Source: UBA6265 sp964526965 (GTDB taxonomy: Bacteria; Chloroflexota; Chloroflexia; Thermomicrobiales; UBA6265). From it: 64,000 nucleotides of DNA. Position numbers and translations under genes: made by a program. The DNA lies in the NCBI GenBank assembly GCA_964526965.1, contig CAZGML010000001.1, positions 1 to 64,000 on the forward strand, given 5' to 3'. Within the stretch, counting starts at the first letter, position 1; each line of letters opens with the position of its first letter. Under the pieces are notes generated by a model. The model was not told the DNA's origin. It did no database searches and saw nothing but the letters and a program-made list of their open reading frames with translations. Below, one piece after another: positions 25,201 through 33,944 of the stretch.

Positions 25201-26014
25201 GCCGATCACACTCCGCGAAGAACTCCATATCGCCCTGAAAGTCGCCGGTATTCGGCTGCGCGGACAAATGACCTACCGCGCCAGCTTCTGGATGCAGATA
25301 TTCGGCAACTTCCTGATACACGCAGCCGAAATCCTCGCCCTGTTCGCGATGTTTTACCGATTCGACACCCTGGGCGGCTGGACGCTCGGCGAAGTTGCCC
25401 TGCTGCATGGCATGAGCATGATCTGCTTCAGCCTTGCTGACCTGCTGACAGTCGGCATGGATAACGTTGCGCCGCAAATACGAAGCGGCGAGTTCGACCG
25501 CATCCTCACGCGTCCGCTTGGAAGTTGGCTCAATGCGGCAACCAGCGACTTCAGTCTGCGCCACCTGGGACAGTGTGTACAGGGGCTTCTGGTAATCGCT
25601 TTCGCGCTTACGCAAGTAGAGATCGCCTGGAGCATCGACAAGGTGCTGCTCGTTCCCCTGACACTTGCAACGGGAATCGCTCTCTTCATGGCGCTCTTTA
25701 CCATCGAAGCAATTCTCAGCTTCTGGACAGTCAACGGGGTCGAGGCGATCAATGCGTTCACGTACGGTGGCTCGGATTTGGCACAGTTCCCGATGCACAT
25801 CTTTGGCCGAACAATGCGTCTGCTCTTCATGTGGGTGATCCCTGTTGCCTTCGTCACCTACTATCCTGCCCTCTATCTGCTGGATAAACCGGATCCGCTC
25901 GGGATGCCGGACTGGTTTGTCTTGTTAGGACCGGTAATTGTCACCTTCTTCTGCCTGCTCGTCGCCTGGGGCTGGCGTCAGGGGATTCGTCACTATCGCT
26001 CAACGGGGAGTTAA
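25193..26014 (+). CDS. ABC-2-type permease, COG3694-like (273 aa)
   Basis: Second membrane subunit of the exporter. Six hydrophobic segments and the conserved GEFDRILTRPLGSWL cytoplasmic stretch are visible, along with FWTVNGVEAINAFTYGG. It starts at GTG 25193, inside the last codons of the interrupted first permease, with only a weak ribosome binding site, which suggests translational coupling. It is followed 2 bases later by the ATPase gene. Confidence 0.82.
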   Translation: MDKPITLREELHIALKVAGIRLRGQMTYRASFWMQIFGNFLIHAAEILALFAMFYRFDTLGGWTLGEVALLHGMSMICFSLADLLTVGMDNVAPQIRSGEFDRILTRPLGSWLNAATSDFSLRHLGQCVQGLLVIAFALTQVEIAWSIDKVLLVPLTLATGIALFMALFTIEAILSFWTVNGVEAINAFTYGGSDLAQFPMHIFGRTMRLLFMWVIPVAFVTYYPALYLLDKPDPLGMPDWFVLLGPVIVTFFCLLVAWGWRQGIRHYRSTGS

Positions 26015-26016
26015 CC

Positions 26017-27024
26017 ATGTCGATGATTCACGTACGAAACCTGACAAAACGATTCCCGATCAAGAAACATCGCACGGGAGCAATCGGATCGCTGACTTCG
26101 CTCATCCGCGGAGACAGCGATGGCGAATTCACGGCAGTTGAAGATGTCTCGTTCAGCATCGAACGCGGAGAAATGGTCGGCTACATCGGGCCAAACGGCG
26201 CCGGTAAAAGCACCACGATCAAAATGCTGATCGGGATCCTGGTACCGAGCAACGGCGAGGCAACGGTTGCCGGCCTGACACCATGGGAGAGCCGGAAGCA
26301 ACTGGCGCAGAAGATCGGGGTCGTTTTCGGGCAACGCACACAACTATGGTGGGATCTCGCGCTCATCGAAAGCCTTGAACTGCTGAAGCACATGTATCGG
26401 GTGCCAGAGGATCAATTTCGGGAAAACCTCGCCACCGCAACCGAACTCCTGGCCCTCGACGATTTCCTGCGTACACCGGTGCGGCAACTCAGCCTCGGCC
26501 AGCGAATGCGTGGTGACCTCACGGCGGCACTGCTGCACGACCCGGAGATTCTCTACCTGGATGAACCGACCATTGGCCTTGATATCGTGGCGAAATCAGC
26601 GATTCGGGAGTTCCTGGAAACGCTCAATCGCGAGCGCAAGACCACAGTCATGCTCACCACACACGACCTTGATGATATCGAGCAGCTTTGTCCGCGCATC
26701 CTGGTGATCGATCATGGCCGGGTTATGTACGATGGCGCGCTTCAGGCGCTGAAATCAAGGTGGGGAGGTCGACGGCAGTTGATCGTCGATTTCGCCGCAG
26801 ATCCTGACGAGGCGATAGCGTCAATGAGCAATGGTGAGATCCATGTCGCGAAAATCGATGGACCACGCGTGACGATTGCGTTCGATCGCGAATCCATCTC
26901 CGCGCCCGAGGTACTCACCCGGGCGGGCGCCTTTGGCGAAGTACGAGACATGAGCCTTCAGGAGCCAGATATCGAAGATGTGATTCGGCGAATGTACGCC
27001 GGCTCGATTCCAGTGGGGATCTAA
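26017..27024 (+). CDS. ABC exporter ATP-binding protein, COG4586-like (335 aa)
   Basis: Walker A GPNGAGKSTT, Q-loop GVVFGQRTQLWW, signature LSLGQRMR, Walker B ILYLDEPTIGLD and the switch His in TTHDLDD are all intact. The C-terminal ~90 residues form the accessory domain of this subfamily. With two ABC-2 permeases upstream it forms an exporter of unknown substrate. The stop overlaps the convergent M20 peptidase gene by 4 bases. Confidence 0.9.
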   Translation: MSMIHVRNLTKRFPIKKHRTGAIGSLTSLIRGDSDGEFTAVEDVSFSIERGEMVGYIGPNGAGKSTTIKMLIGILVPSNGEATVAGLTPWESRKQLAQKIGVVFGQRTQLWWDLALIESLELLKHMYRVPEDQFRENLATATELLALDDFLRTPVRQLSLGQRMRGDLTAALLHDPEILYLDEPTIGLDIVAKSAIREFLETLNRERKTTVMLTTHDLDDIEQLCPRILVIDHGRVMYDGALQALKSRWGGRRQLIVDFAADPDEAIASMSNGEIHVAKIDGPRVTIAFDRESISAPEVLTRAGAFGEVRDMSLQEPDIEDVIRRMYAGSIPVGI

Positions 27025-28211
27025 ACACAAAGCAGCTCACCGAGCGTGGCGGCGTAGATGCGCGCCTGGGTGACGAGATCGTCAACCAAAATACTCTCGT
27101 TGGCACCATGTTCGTTGAGGCCAACAGCACCCATGATGACGGTGTCCACACCGATCTGCCGATACAGGCGGGCATCGGTAATACCCGCCCACTCGACGAA
27201 GAACTCCGGCTCGCGGTCGAATGATCGCAACGCGTTCTGGAATGCCGTCACCAGCGGGGAATCTGGCGACGTCATATTCGCCTCGGTGTAGCTCTCGGGA
27301 TCATACTCGAGTTCATAAACAAAATCGGGGTCATTGGCAGCCACTGCATCGAGCTTCTGCCGAATATCGGCGATTACGGATTCTACAGTTTCGCCCGGCA
27401 CCGTGCGGCGATCAATGTCCAACGTCGCTTCGCCGGGCACAACGTTATGGGCAATACCACCTTCAATCCCGTTGACGCTAAGCACTGGATGCCCAACGGC
27501 CGGGTGGAACCTATCCAGATGCTGCTCCAGCGCGAGGATTGCCTTGGCGGCCTTCTGGATAGCGTTCTTTCCAAGTACCCGGGCAACCGCTGTGTGGCTG
27601 GCTTTCCCCTTCAGGTGAACCTTAACACCAAGGCCGCCGCGCTCGGCGATACGAATCTTGAAATCGCTCGCCTCTCCAACAATTGTGTAGTTTGGTCGCG
27701 GAATGTTGCCGGCCTCGATTTCCGCAATGACATGCCTGGTGCCGAATGTGGCTCCCCTCTCCTCATCGCTCACGATATGAGCCGTGAGTGCGCCTTTGAG
27801 TGGCGCTTGCCGGAACATCTCCAACATCGTCAGCATTACGCCGACGCTCGATTTCATATCGGCAGCACCTCGTCCGTAGAGCGTTGAGCCGTCTTCGCTC
27901 AATACGCCTTCAAACGGATCCGTCTTCCAGCTGGCCTCATCGCTGACTGGTACGACGTCGAGGTGGCCGTTCATGGCGACGAGTGGTCCATCCCCTGGAT
28001 TGCCAATAGTGGCGATGATGTTGGGTCGCTGTGGATCGTTGGCGGTCTCCATGTATTCAATGTCGCGTTCTTCGAGCCAGCGCTTCACGAACTGCATAAT
28101 CTCGAATTCATTGCCACTGACTGACGGAATCGATACCAGATGTTTGCCGATATCGATAATCGCATCACGATCGACCTGCTCCACCCACTTGTTCATAGTC
28201 ATGTTGCTCAT
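27021..28211 (-). CDS. M20 family metallopeptidase, copy 1 (396 aa)
   Basis: An ArgE/DapE-type zinc amidohydrolase. The ligands and catalytic residues appear in NGHLDVVP, GRGAADMKS, SDEERGA and the final HGANES. It probably deacylates or hydrolyses an amino acid or dipeptide derivative; the substrate is not decidable. It is a close paralogue of the gene at 29590-30777, by eye about two thirds identical throughout. GAGGA lies at the start, where ATG 28211 and ATG 28202 are both possible. Confidence 0.88.
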   Translation of the reverse strand: MSNMTMNKWVEQVDRDAIIDIGKHLVSIPSVSGNEFEIMQFVKRWLEERDIEYMETANDPQRPNIIATIGNPGDGPLVAMNGHLDVVPVSDEASWKTDPFEGVLSEDGSTLYGRGAADMKSSVGVMLTMLEMFRQAPLKGALTAHIVSDEERGATFGTRHVIAEIEAGNIPRPNYTIVGEASDFKIRIAERGGLGVKVHLKGKASHTAVARVLGKNAIQKAAKAILALEQHLDRFHPAVGHPVLSVNGIEGGIAHNVVPGEATLDIDRRTVPGETVESVIADIRQKLDAVAANDPDFVYELEYDPESYTEANMTSPDSPLVTAFQNALRSFDREPEFFVEWAGITDARLYRQIGVDTVIMGAVGLNEHGANESILVDDLVTQARIYAATLGELLCV

Positions 28212-28305
28212 ATCCTCACTGCTTTACGTGCTTGTTCACTTCTTGTATCACAGTTCGCGGCGGGACTGACGTACAATTGAATGAGTGAATTGAACGAACG
28301 ATGAG

Positions 28306-28680
28306 ATGACTATGACAGCGACCATAATTTGCAACCAATGTGATTCAAACTTCGACTACTCCACCGCCGAGCAAGAGTTTCGCGAACTCCATGGACTTTC
28401 CCGACCGGCATTGTGCCCGGGCTGTCGACAACGAGACCGTCAGCGCCGGAACGGTGACCTGGTAAACCTCTACATGCGCACGGATTCGTTTGATCCGTTC
28501 CTGGTCGGCGAGAACACTCAGGCGGGAAATACTTACCGTAGCGGCAATGGACGGGATGTCCGTGTGATGCACGATGCGGTGTGCGCAGATTGCGGATCGG
28601 ATACGCGGGTGCCATTCGTGCCGCGCGGCGATCGCCCCGTGTACTGCAGGGACTGCTTCAACGCTCGCAAGGGGCGATAA
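28306..28680 (+). CDS. Double zinc-ribbon protein (124 aa)
   Basis: Two Cys-pair modules. The N-terminal one is CNQCDSNFDYS...LCPGCRQRDRQRRNGD, of the zinc-ribbon (zf-trcl) type. The C-terminal one is VCADCGSDTRVPFVPRGDRPVYCRDC, of the CxxC-CxxC type found in many Chloroflexota and Patescibacteria proteins. It is probably a nucleic-acid- or protein-binding adaptor. It lies between the first M20 gene and the AbrB/PIN pair. Confidence 0.75.
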   Translation: MTMTATIICNQCDSNFDYSTAEQEFRELHGLSRPALCPGCRQRDRQRRNGDLVNLYMRTDSFDPFLVGENTQAGNTYRSGNGRDVRVMHDAVCADCGSDTRVPFVPRGDRPVYCRDCFNARKGR

Positions 28681-28738
28681 GCGCCGCAGCTGCTGGGCCC
28701 ATGACATCCTTACAAGTAAGGAATGAAAGGGCAACAGC

Positions 28739-29116
28739 ATGGAAATCGCCAAAGTTACGTCTAAAGGTCAGGTAACTGTACCCAAGGCAGTGAGAGAAAA
28801 GCTGGATCTTGAAGCCGGGAGCAAGATTGTCTTCATTCAGGTGGGTGATGATCTTGTGGTTCGTAATGCCGACTCGATAGCATCGCCCGAAAAATCCAGG
28901 TCGGACGAACTAAAAGCGCGATTTTTGGCGGAAGCTGCAGCGAAGTACGATCTTGACCTACAGGAGATTCAAGCAGCAGCGACCAACAAGTCTGTTTCTC
29001 AGCTTTTAGATGAAGTTCGCGCCAGTTTCCTGACAACAATTGAAGAGAAGGGGCTGAAGACCGAAGCAGAAATACTGGATTATTTTGGCCTTCCTCAAGA
29101 TGATCATCAGGAATAA
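28739..29116 (+). CDS. AbrB/MazE-family antitoxin (125 aa)
   Basis: The N-terminal swapped-hairpin DNA-binding domain reads EIAKVTSKGQVTVPKAVREKLDLEAGSKIVF, classic for AbrB/SpoVT antitoxins. The C-terminal 75 residues are helical and acidic and should wrap the toxin. The A+T content of the pair seems higher than in the neighbours, consistent with recent acquisition. The TAA stop touches the toxin's putative start. Confidence 0.85.
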   Translation: MEIAKVTSKGQVTVPKAVREKLDLEAGSKIVFIQVGDDLVVRNADSIASPEKSRSDELKARFLAEAAAKYDLDLQEIQAAATNKSVSQLLDEVRASFLTTIEEKGLKTEAEILDYFGLPQDDHQE

Positions 29117-29523
29117 AGGTATTCATCGACACCAATATCTTGTATTCCGCTTTCATCCGAGAATCTGGAACAATGGTCCGACTCATAGAATGGGTAATGG
29201 TCAACCACGATGCAATTATTACTCCTCATATTGCAAACGAGATTCTTGAGAAAGTGGAAATGAGGGCACCAAATGCACTCGGGGTTGTAACTGCTTTCCT
29301 GTCCTCCAGCAATCTTCATTTCGTTGAATCAATCCCACATCCACGAAGCCCCCAACCCGTTATCCGTGACCAAGACGATCAATCAATTGTCGACGCCGCC
29401 CTGGACAACGATATCGATGTAATTCTCACAGGCGATAAGGACTTCCATGTCCTGGTGATTGACCGACCGAGAGTAATGTATCCTGCCGATTTCATTGCAG
29501 AGTTCATGGATGATCAAACCTGA
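29113..29523 (+). CDS. PIN-domain toxin with apparent ATA start
   Basis: A COG1569-type PIN ribonuclease. The active-site acidic residues are in KVFIDTNILYSAF, IANEILEKV, DDQSIVDAAL and LTGDKDF. The first motif, which supplies the essential Asp, lies before the first ordinary start codon (TTG 29140). The only codon in the right place is ATA 29113-29115, where GAATAAAG overlaps the antitoxin stop. An ancestral GAATGAAG would give the usual ATGA overlap, so one G-to-A change explains both. Either ATA is used weakly or the toxin is silenced. Confidence 0.65.
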   Translation: MKVFIDTNILYSAFIRESGTMVRLIEWVMVNHDAIITPHIANEILEKVEMRAPNALGVVTAFLSSSNLHFVESIPHPRSPQPVIRDQDDQSIVDAALDNDIDVILTGDKDFHVLVIDRPRVMYPADFIAEFMDDQT

Positions 29524-29534
29524 TCACCAAATTG

Positions 29535-29565
29535 GAAAGCTCGGGCCTTGTGCCCGAGCTTTCAA
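29535..29565. terminator. Intrinsic terminator after the AbrB/PIN module
   Basis: GAAAGCTCGGGC (29535-29546) pairs fully with GCCCGAGCTTTC (29552-29563). It can serve the toxin-antitoxin genes on plus and the second M20 gene on minus, since their ends face each other. Confidence 0.7.
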
Positions 29566-29589
29566 CCACCGGCATCAATTATTGGATAC

Positions 29590-30777
29590 CTACACGCCCA
29601 GCAGATCGCTGATTGTGAGGGCGTAAATCTTCGCCTGCTTTTCGAGGTCATCGATATTGATGCTCTCGTTGGCACCGTGGGCGCCTTCGCCGCGTGGACC
29701 CATACCGACAGTGTCCATATTGTGCTGGCGGTAGAAGCGTCCGTCCGTCATACCGGCCCACTGCACGAAGTACTCCGGCTCTTCTCCAGTGAGATCGCGC
29801 ACAGCCTTCTGGAATGCCTGCACCAGCGGCGAATCCTCTGGCGTAATGTTCGGTGCGATGTACGATCCGTCCGGATCGACTTCCAGCTCGTAAACGAACT
29901 CGGGATCCTCCGCGGCCACTGCATCCAGCTTGGCGCGAATGTCAGCGACAGCACTCTCCTTGTCCTCTCCGGGAACGAGGCGGCGATCGATCGTAATCAT
30001 CGCTTCCCCCGGTACAACGTTGTGCGCAACACCGGCTTCGATCTGGTTCACACTCAGTACCGGATACCCAACTGCCGGGTGGAAGGTATCAATGTGATGT
30101 TCCAGCGCCAGAATTCCCTTGGCAGCTTTCTGCAGGGCGTTAATACCGTTCACGCGGGCAGCGGCAGTGTGACTGGCACGACCCTTAAAGTGGACGTTCA
30201 CAGCGAGGCCACCGCGCTCGGCGTTGCGAATCTTGTGCTCGCTACCCTCACCGATAAACACGTAATCCGGTCGGGGCAAGTTCCCCTTTTCGATTTCGGC
30301 GAGTACGTGCTTCGTGCCAAAGTTGGCGCCAACTTCCTCGTCGCTCACGATGTGGGCACTGAGGGCGCCCTTCAGTGGAGCATCCTTGAACGTTTCCAGC
30401 ATGTGCATCATTACGCCTACGCTGGTTTTCATGTCGCTGGCGCCACGACCGAAGATCTTCTGGCCATCTTCGCTCACCACGCCCTCGAACGGATCCGTAT
30501 TCCAACTGCCAGCGTCGCTCACCGGCACCACATCGAGGTGACCGTTCATCGCGATCAGCGGACCTTCCTCCGGGTTGCCGACGGTCGCTATGATATTTGG
30601 CCGCTTCGGGTCATTGGCGGTTTCCACGTAGCTGATACCGCGTTCATCCAGCCAGCGCTTCACAAACTGCATTACCTCGTATTCGTCGCCGCTTACCGAG
30701 GGAATGGAAACCAGCTGTGTACCCACCTCGACGATCGCGTCTCGGCTTACCTTGTCTGTCCATGAATTCGTTGACAT
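29590..30777 (-). CDS. M20 family metallopeptidase, copy 2 (395 aa)
   Basis: Paralogue of the gene at 27021-28211 with the same metal-site motifs: NGHLDVVP, GRGASDMKT, SDEEVGA and HGANESI. Conserved divergence (for example EGSEHKIRNAERGGLAV against EASDFKIRIAERGGLGV) suggests an old duplication with a related substrate. GGAGG precedes the ATG. The zinc-ribbon gene and toxin-antitoxin pair lie between the two copies. Confidence 0.88.
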   Translation of the reverse strand: MSTNSWTDKVSRDAIVEVGTQLVSIPSVSGDEYEVMQFVKRWLDERGISYVETANDPKRPNIIATVGNPEEGPLIAMNGHLDVVPVSDAGSWNTDPFEGVVSEDGQKIFGRGASDMKTSVGVMMHMLETFKDAPLKGALSAHIVSDEEVGANFGTKHVLAEIEKGNLPRPDYVFIGEGSEHKIRNAERGGLAVNVHFKGRASHTAAARVNGINALQKAAKGILALEHHIDTFHPAVGYPVLSVNQIEAGVAHNVVPGEAMITIDRRLVPGEDKESAVADIRAKLDAVAAEDPEFVYELEVDPDGSYIAPNITPEDSPLVQAFQKAVRDLTGEEPEYFVQWAGMTDGRFYRQHNMDTVGMGPRGEGAHGANESINIDDLEKQAKIYALTISDLLGV

Positions 30778-30869
30778 GTGTCCTCCAACAACCGCTATGT
30801 TCTACCGTTCACTTGTATCACGGTTTGGGAGGTCAGCCAACGATGCTTGCTCACGTAAAGAGAAAAGAA

Positions 30870-31520
30870 TCAGTTTGATTTCCGAACCAGTCGAAGATGC
30901 GTTGTGCCGTTTACACCGATGGATTCTGCCACCTCATAGGTGTCGGTAAGATTGGATAGCCCATCCCACAGATTCTCACCCTTGCCAAGAACGATCGGTA
31001 CGATAGCGAGGTGGGCTTCATCGATCAGTCCTTCCAACAGGAAGCTACGCAGCGTGCTCACCCCACCGCGGACACAGATATCCTGATCGCCCGCTGCATC
31101 TCGAGCCAGCTGCAGGACTTCAGCCGGTGAGCCGGATACGAAATGAAAGGTCGTACCGCCATCCATCTCAAGCTCAGCACGTGGATGATGTGTCATCACA
31201 AAGGTCGGATGGTGGTACGGTGGATTTGAGCCCCACCAGCCGGTCCACGATTCATCTTCCCACGGGCCACGCTGTGGACCGAACATGTTTCGGCCCATTA
31301 TTGTTGCGCCAATCCCGTTGAAACCTCGTTCCACCATATCGTTCACGACACCATATTCTCCATCAGTCTCACCGAACATGGCCGCGCCGTGGGCCGTCCT
31401 GAACATCCACTGGTGTAACTGCTCACCCGCGTGACCAAATGGCGCATCGAGTGATTGCCCTTCTCCAGCTCCAGAGCCATCGAGCGAAATTGAGAAACAA
31501 TGAACTCGCACGTTAGACAT
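30870..31520 (-). CDS. Dihydrofolate-reductase-family (RibD C-terminal-like) protein (216 aa)
   Basis: A single DHFR-like Rossmann domain of the RibD_C group. VHCFSISLDG starts the sheet, IMGRNMFGP and CVRGGVSTLRSFL hold the nucleotide-binding loops, and IVPIVLGKGENLW is the usual C-terminal strand. It likely reduces a small molecule with NADPH; the substrate is unknown. It is not a true folA. AAGGAG precedes the ATG. Confidence 0.88.
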   Translation of the reverse strand: MSNVRVHCFSISLDGSGAGEGQSLDAPFGHAGEQLHQWMFRTAHGAAMFGETDGEYGVVNDMVERGFNGIGATIMGRNMFGPQRGPWEDESWTGWWGSNPPYHHPTFVMTHHPRAELEMDGGTTFHFVSGSPAEVLQLARDAAGDQDICVRGGVSTLRSFLLEGLIDEAHLAIVPIVLGKGENLWDGLSNLTDTYEVAESIGVNGTTHLRLVRKSN

Positions 31521-31592
31521 ATCGGGCTCCTTTCTCGTCTTTTTGAGCGTATCAAGGCCAAGGCGAGTCGATTACTTTATTTTTGCGATACG

Positions 31593-31622
31593 AAAAAGCC
31601 CGGCCACCATTGGTGACCGGGC
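31593..31622 (-). terminator. Intrinsic terminator of the c-di-AMP receptor gene
   Basis: On the minus strand GCCCGGTCACCA pairs with TGGTGGCCGGGC (one mismatch) over a 1-base centre, followed by TTTTT. It lies 17 bases beyond the stop. Confidence 0.75.
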
Positions 31623-31638
31623 GAAATATCAGTGTGTT

Positions 31639-31968
31639 CTAAATGCGCTCGAAACGCTCGACGTCGAGTACGAAGACGATAGCGCCGCCTACCTCAACTT
31701 CGAAGTTCTCCGGCATATATAACAGGCCTGGTTCGAGTGCGGGCGAGTACGGCACCGCGATCTGGGTACGACGACGGGCCGAGCGCTGGAGAATATTCAT
31801 TACAGTCGGCACACCTGCATCTTCGACACCAATCATAAGGCTGGTATTACCGGTACGCAGGAAGGAGCCAGTGGTCGCGATTTTCGTAAACCGGAACCCG
31901 GCCGAGATCAATGACTCGGTAAGTACATCCGTATCCTCGTCCTGAACAATGGCAAAGATCAACTTCAC
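31639..31968 (-). CDS. PII-like cyclic-di-AMP receptor (DarA/PstA type, 109 aa)
   Basis: The family signature is complete: KLIFAIVQDEDTD at the start, then TTGSFLRTGNTSLMIGVED. It is a homotrimeric sensor of cyclic-di-AMP, usually linked to potassium and osmotic control. GTG 31968 follows GAGGAGG at 7 bases. It implies c-di-AMP signalling in this organism, though no cyclase gene is in the window. Confidence 0.9.
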   Translation of the reverse strand: MKLIFAIVQDEDTDVLTESLISAGFRFTKIATTGSFLRTGNTSLMIGVEDAGVPTVMNILQRSARRRTQIAVPYSPALEPGLLYMPENFEVEVGGAIVFVLDVERFERI

Positions 31969-32053
31969 GATGTAACCTCCTCGTCACCCGCGGAACGGTG
32001 TTCACGCGCCCTTCTGGAGCCATAATACACGATCATATCTTGCGATTCCGGTG

Positions 32054-32875
32054 TTAACTCGCCTCATCTGCCAATGTTTGATGAATGAGTTGTATCACCT
32101 GTTCATGCAACAAACCATTGGTCGCGCATATCTCCCGATCCTCAATCTGATACGGCTCACCGTTTGTGCGGCTCACCTGGGCACCCGCTTCGCGGCAGAT
32201 TATCACTCCGGCCGAGACATCCCAATTATTGATGGGACGCTCGAAATAGAAATCCAGTCGGCCACACGCTACCCACACCATATCGAGCGCAGCCGCGCCG
32301 TTTCGTCGCATTGCCCGGGCGTTCTGGTTGAAGGATTCCCACAGGCGGAAGCTGTTGGCCCGCTCTGAAATGTCATATGAAAATCCGGTTGCACCCATGG
32401 CCTGAATGAGCTCGTCGGCCGAGGAAGCCTTAATCGGTTTTCCGTTGAGATAAGCGCCTTGTCCGGTGATCGCGGTGAACATCTCGCGTTTGGCGACATC
32501 GTACACAACGCCCATGACCGGGTTGCCCTGGTGCTCCAGGCAGATGCTCACGGCCCAGTGTGGCTGACCATGCGCGAAGTTCGTGGTGCCATCAATCGGA
32601 TCAATCAGCCATCGGTACCCATGCTCAGTACTGCCAACAGCTCCCTCTTCCCCGGTGAGGCGGTGCTCGGGAAACTCCCGCAATATGCCAGCGGAGATAA
32701 GCTTCTCGGATGCGATATCAGCATCCGTTACGAGGTCAATCGAGCCCTTGTAATGAACCTGATTGTCATCATGCTGTGCTGCTCGCTGGATATCGCCGGC
32801 TTCCTCCGCCAGGGAAACGGCTACATCCTTGGCTCGTTGCAACAAGGCAAGGTCGGTCATATTAGTGGACTGCAT
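32054..32875 (-). CDS. Inositol monophosphatase family protein (273 aa)
   Basis: A Mg-dependent phosphatase. TGEEGAV, WLIDPIDGTTNFAHG and NWDVSAGVIICREAGA are the three metal-site motifs in full. The substrate could be inositol phosphate, 3'-phosphoadenosine phosphate or histidinol phosphate. ATG 32875 is preferred because AGAGGA lies upstream; it overlaps the end of tsaD by 14 bases. ATG 32860 is an alternative with no clear ribosome binding site. Confidence 0.9.
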   Translation of the reverse strand: MQSTNMTDLALLQRAKDVAVSLAEEAGDIQRAAQHDDNQVHYKGSIDLVTDADIASEKLISAGILREFPEHRLTGEEGAVGSTEHGYRWLIDPIDGTTNFAHGQPHWAVSICLEHQGNPVMGVVYDVAKREMFTAITGQGAYLNGKPIKASSADELIQAMGATGFSYDISERANSFRLWESFNQNARAMRRNGAAALDMVWVACGRLDFYFERPINNWDVSAGVIICREAGAQVSRTNGEPYQIEDREICATNGLLHEQVIQLIHQTLADEAS

Positions 32876-33944
32876 GTGTAATAGATCCTCTCGGGTGAGC
32901 ATCAGTTGCCAAATCACCAAACACGTCACGCTGGGCGAGATGCCAGGCACGGCCAGCAACCATGGCGGCGTTATCGGTGCAGAATTCCATTGCGGGCCAT
33001 CGCACAATTACATCTTCCGGTACATCGCGCTGAATGCGCTCGCGCAGATCCCGGTTGGCAGCCACGCCTCCCGCCAGCATCATCGTTCTCGCACCGGTCT
33101 CGATAGTGGCGCGATTGAGCTTGGAGGCGAGTACATCAACTATCGCTTCCTGATAGCTCGCGGCCAGATCCGCCAGTGGCATGTCGTCGCGATAGACCGG
33201 TGGCCGGTGCTTCGGGAAAATCGCGCCGGTTTCTTTTGGTCGGTCGTCCGGTAATCGATAGGGGTCGACCTGACGGAGCAGGCTCGTTTTGAGGCCGCTG
33301 AAGCTGAAATCAAAAGAATCGCCCAGCTGCGAGCGCGGGAAAGCAAACGCATCTGGATTTCCACCCTCGCTTGCCTTTTGAATCGCCGGACCGCCCGGAT
33401 AGCCAAGGCCCAACAGACGAGCGCCCTTGTCGAACGCTTCACCAGCGGCGTCGTCGATTGTTTGGCCGAGCAGCTCGTAGTGATCGTGAGACCGCATCAG
33501 CACGAGTTCGGTGTGTCCACCGGATACCAGCAAGCACACTGCAGGGAACTCCGGCTCTGGCATGGATTCGCCTGCCCGTTGGAGCCAGTTCGCGTGCACG
33601 TGCGCCTCAAGGTGGTTGACCGGGATCATTGGCTTCCCGGTGCTCCAGGCCCAGGCCTTGGCCGCGTTGACTCCCACAAGGAGTGAACCGGCGAGGCCCG
33701 GCGTGTTTGTGAAGGCGATGGAATCGATGTCATCGATCACCACATCCGCTTCGGTTAGAGCGGCTTCAATCACCGGGATGATCGCCGTAACCTGGCCACG
33801 AGCGGCAAGCTCTGGCACCACGCCCCCGTGCGCCTTGTGGAGATCGATTTGCGAGGAAATGACATTGCTCAGCACATCGGTCCCGTTTTCAACCACCGCG
33901 GCCGCAGTTTCGTCGCAGGACGTTTCTATTCCCAATATCTTCAC
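32862..33944 (-). CDS. tsaD: tRNA t6A37 threonylcarbamoyltransferase TsaD
   Basis: Kae1/TsaD, which transfers the threonylcarbamoyl group to A37 of ANN-decoding tRNAs. KILGIETSCDETAAAVVENG is the first ASKHA motif, NHLEAHVHANWL holds the metal-binding His pair, and VCLLVSGGHTEL and MLAGGVAANRDLR complete the fold. At 360 residues it has normal length. GTG 33944 follows GGGAG and overlaps the rimI stop by 4 bases. tsaB and tsaE are not beside it. Confidence 0.95.
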   Translation of the reverse strand: MKILGIETSCDETAAAVVENGTDVLSNVISSQIDLHKAHGGVVPELAARGQVTAIIPVIEAALTEADVVIDDIDSIAFTNTPGLAGSLLVGVNAAKAWAWSTGKPMIPVNHLEAHVHANWLQRAGESMPEPEFPAVCLLVSGGHTELVLMRSHDHYELLGQTIDDAAGEAFDKGARLLGLGYPGGPAIQKASEGGNPDAFAFPRSQLGDSFDFSFSGLKTSLLRQVDPYRLPDDRPKETGAIFPKHRPPVYRDDMPLADLAASYQEAIVDVLASKLNRATIETGARTMMLAGGVAANRDLRERIQRDVPEDVIVRWPAMEFCTDNAAMVAGRAWHLAQRDVFGDLATDAHPRGSITHAVH

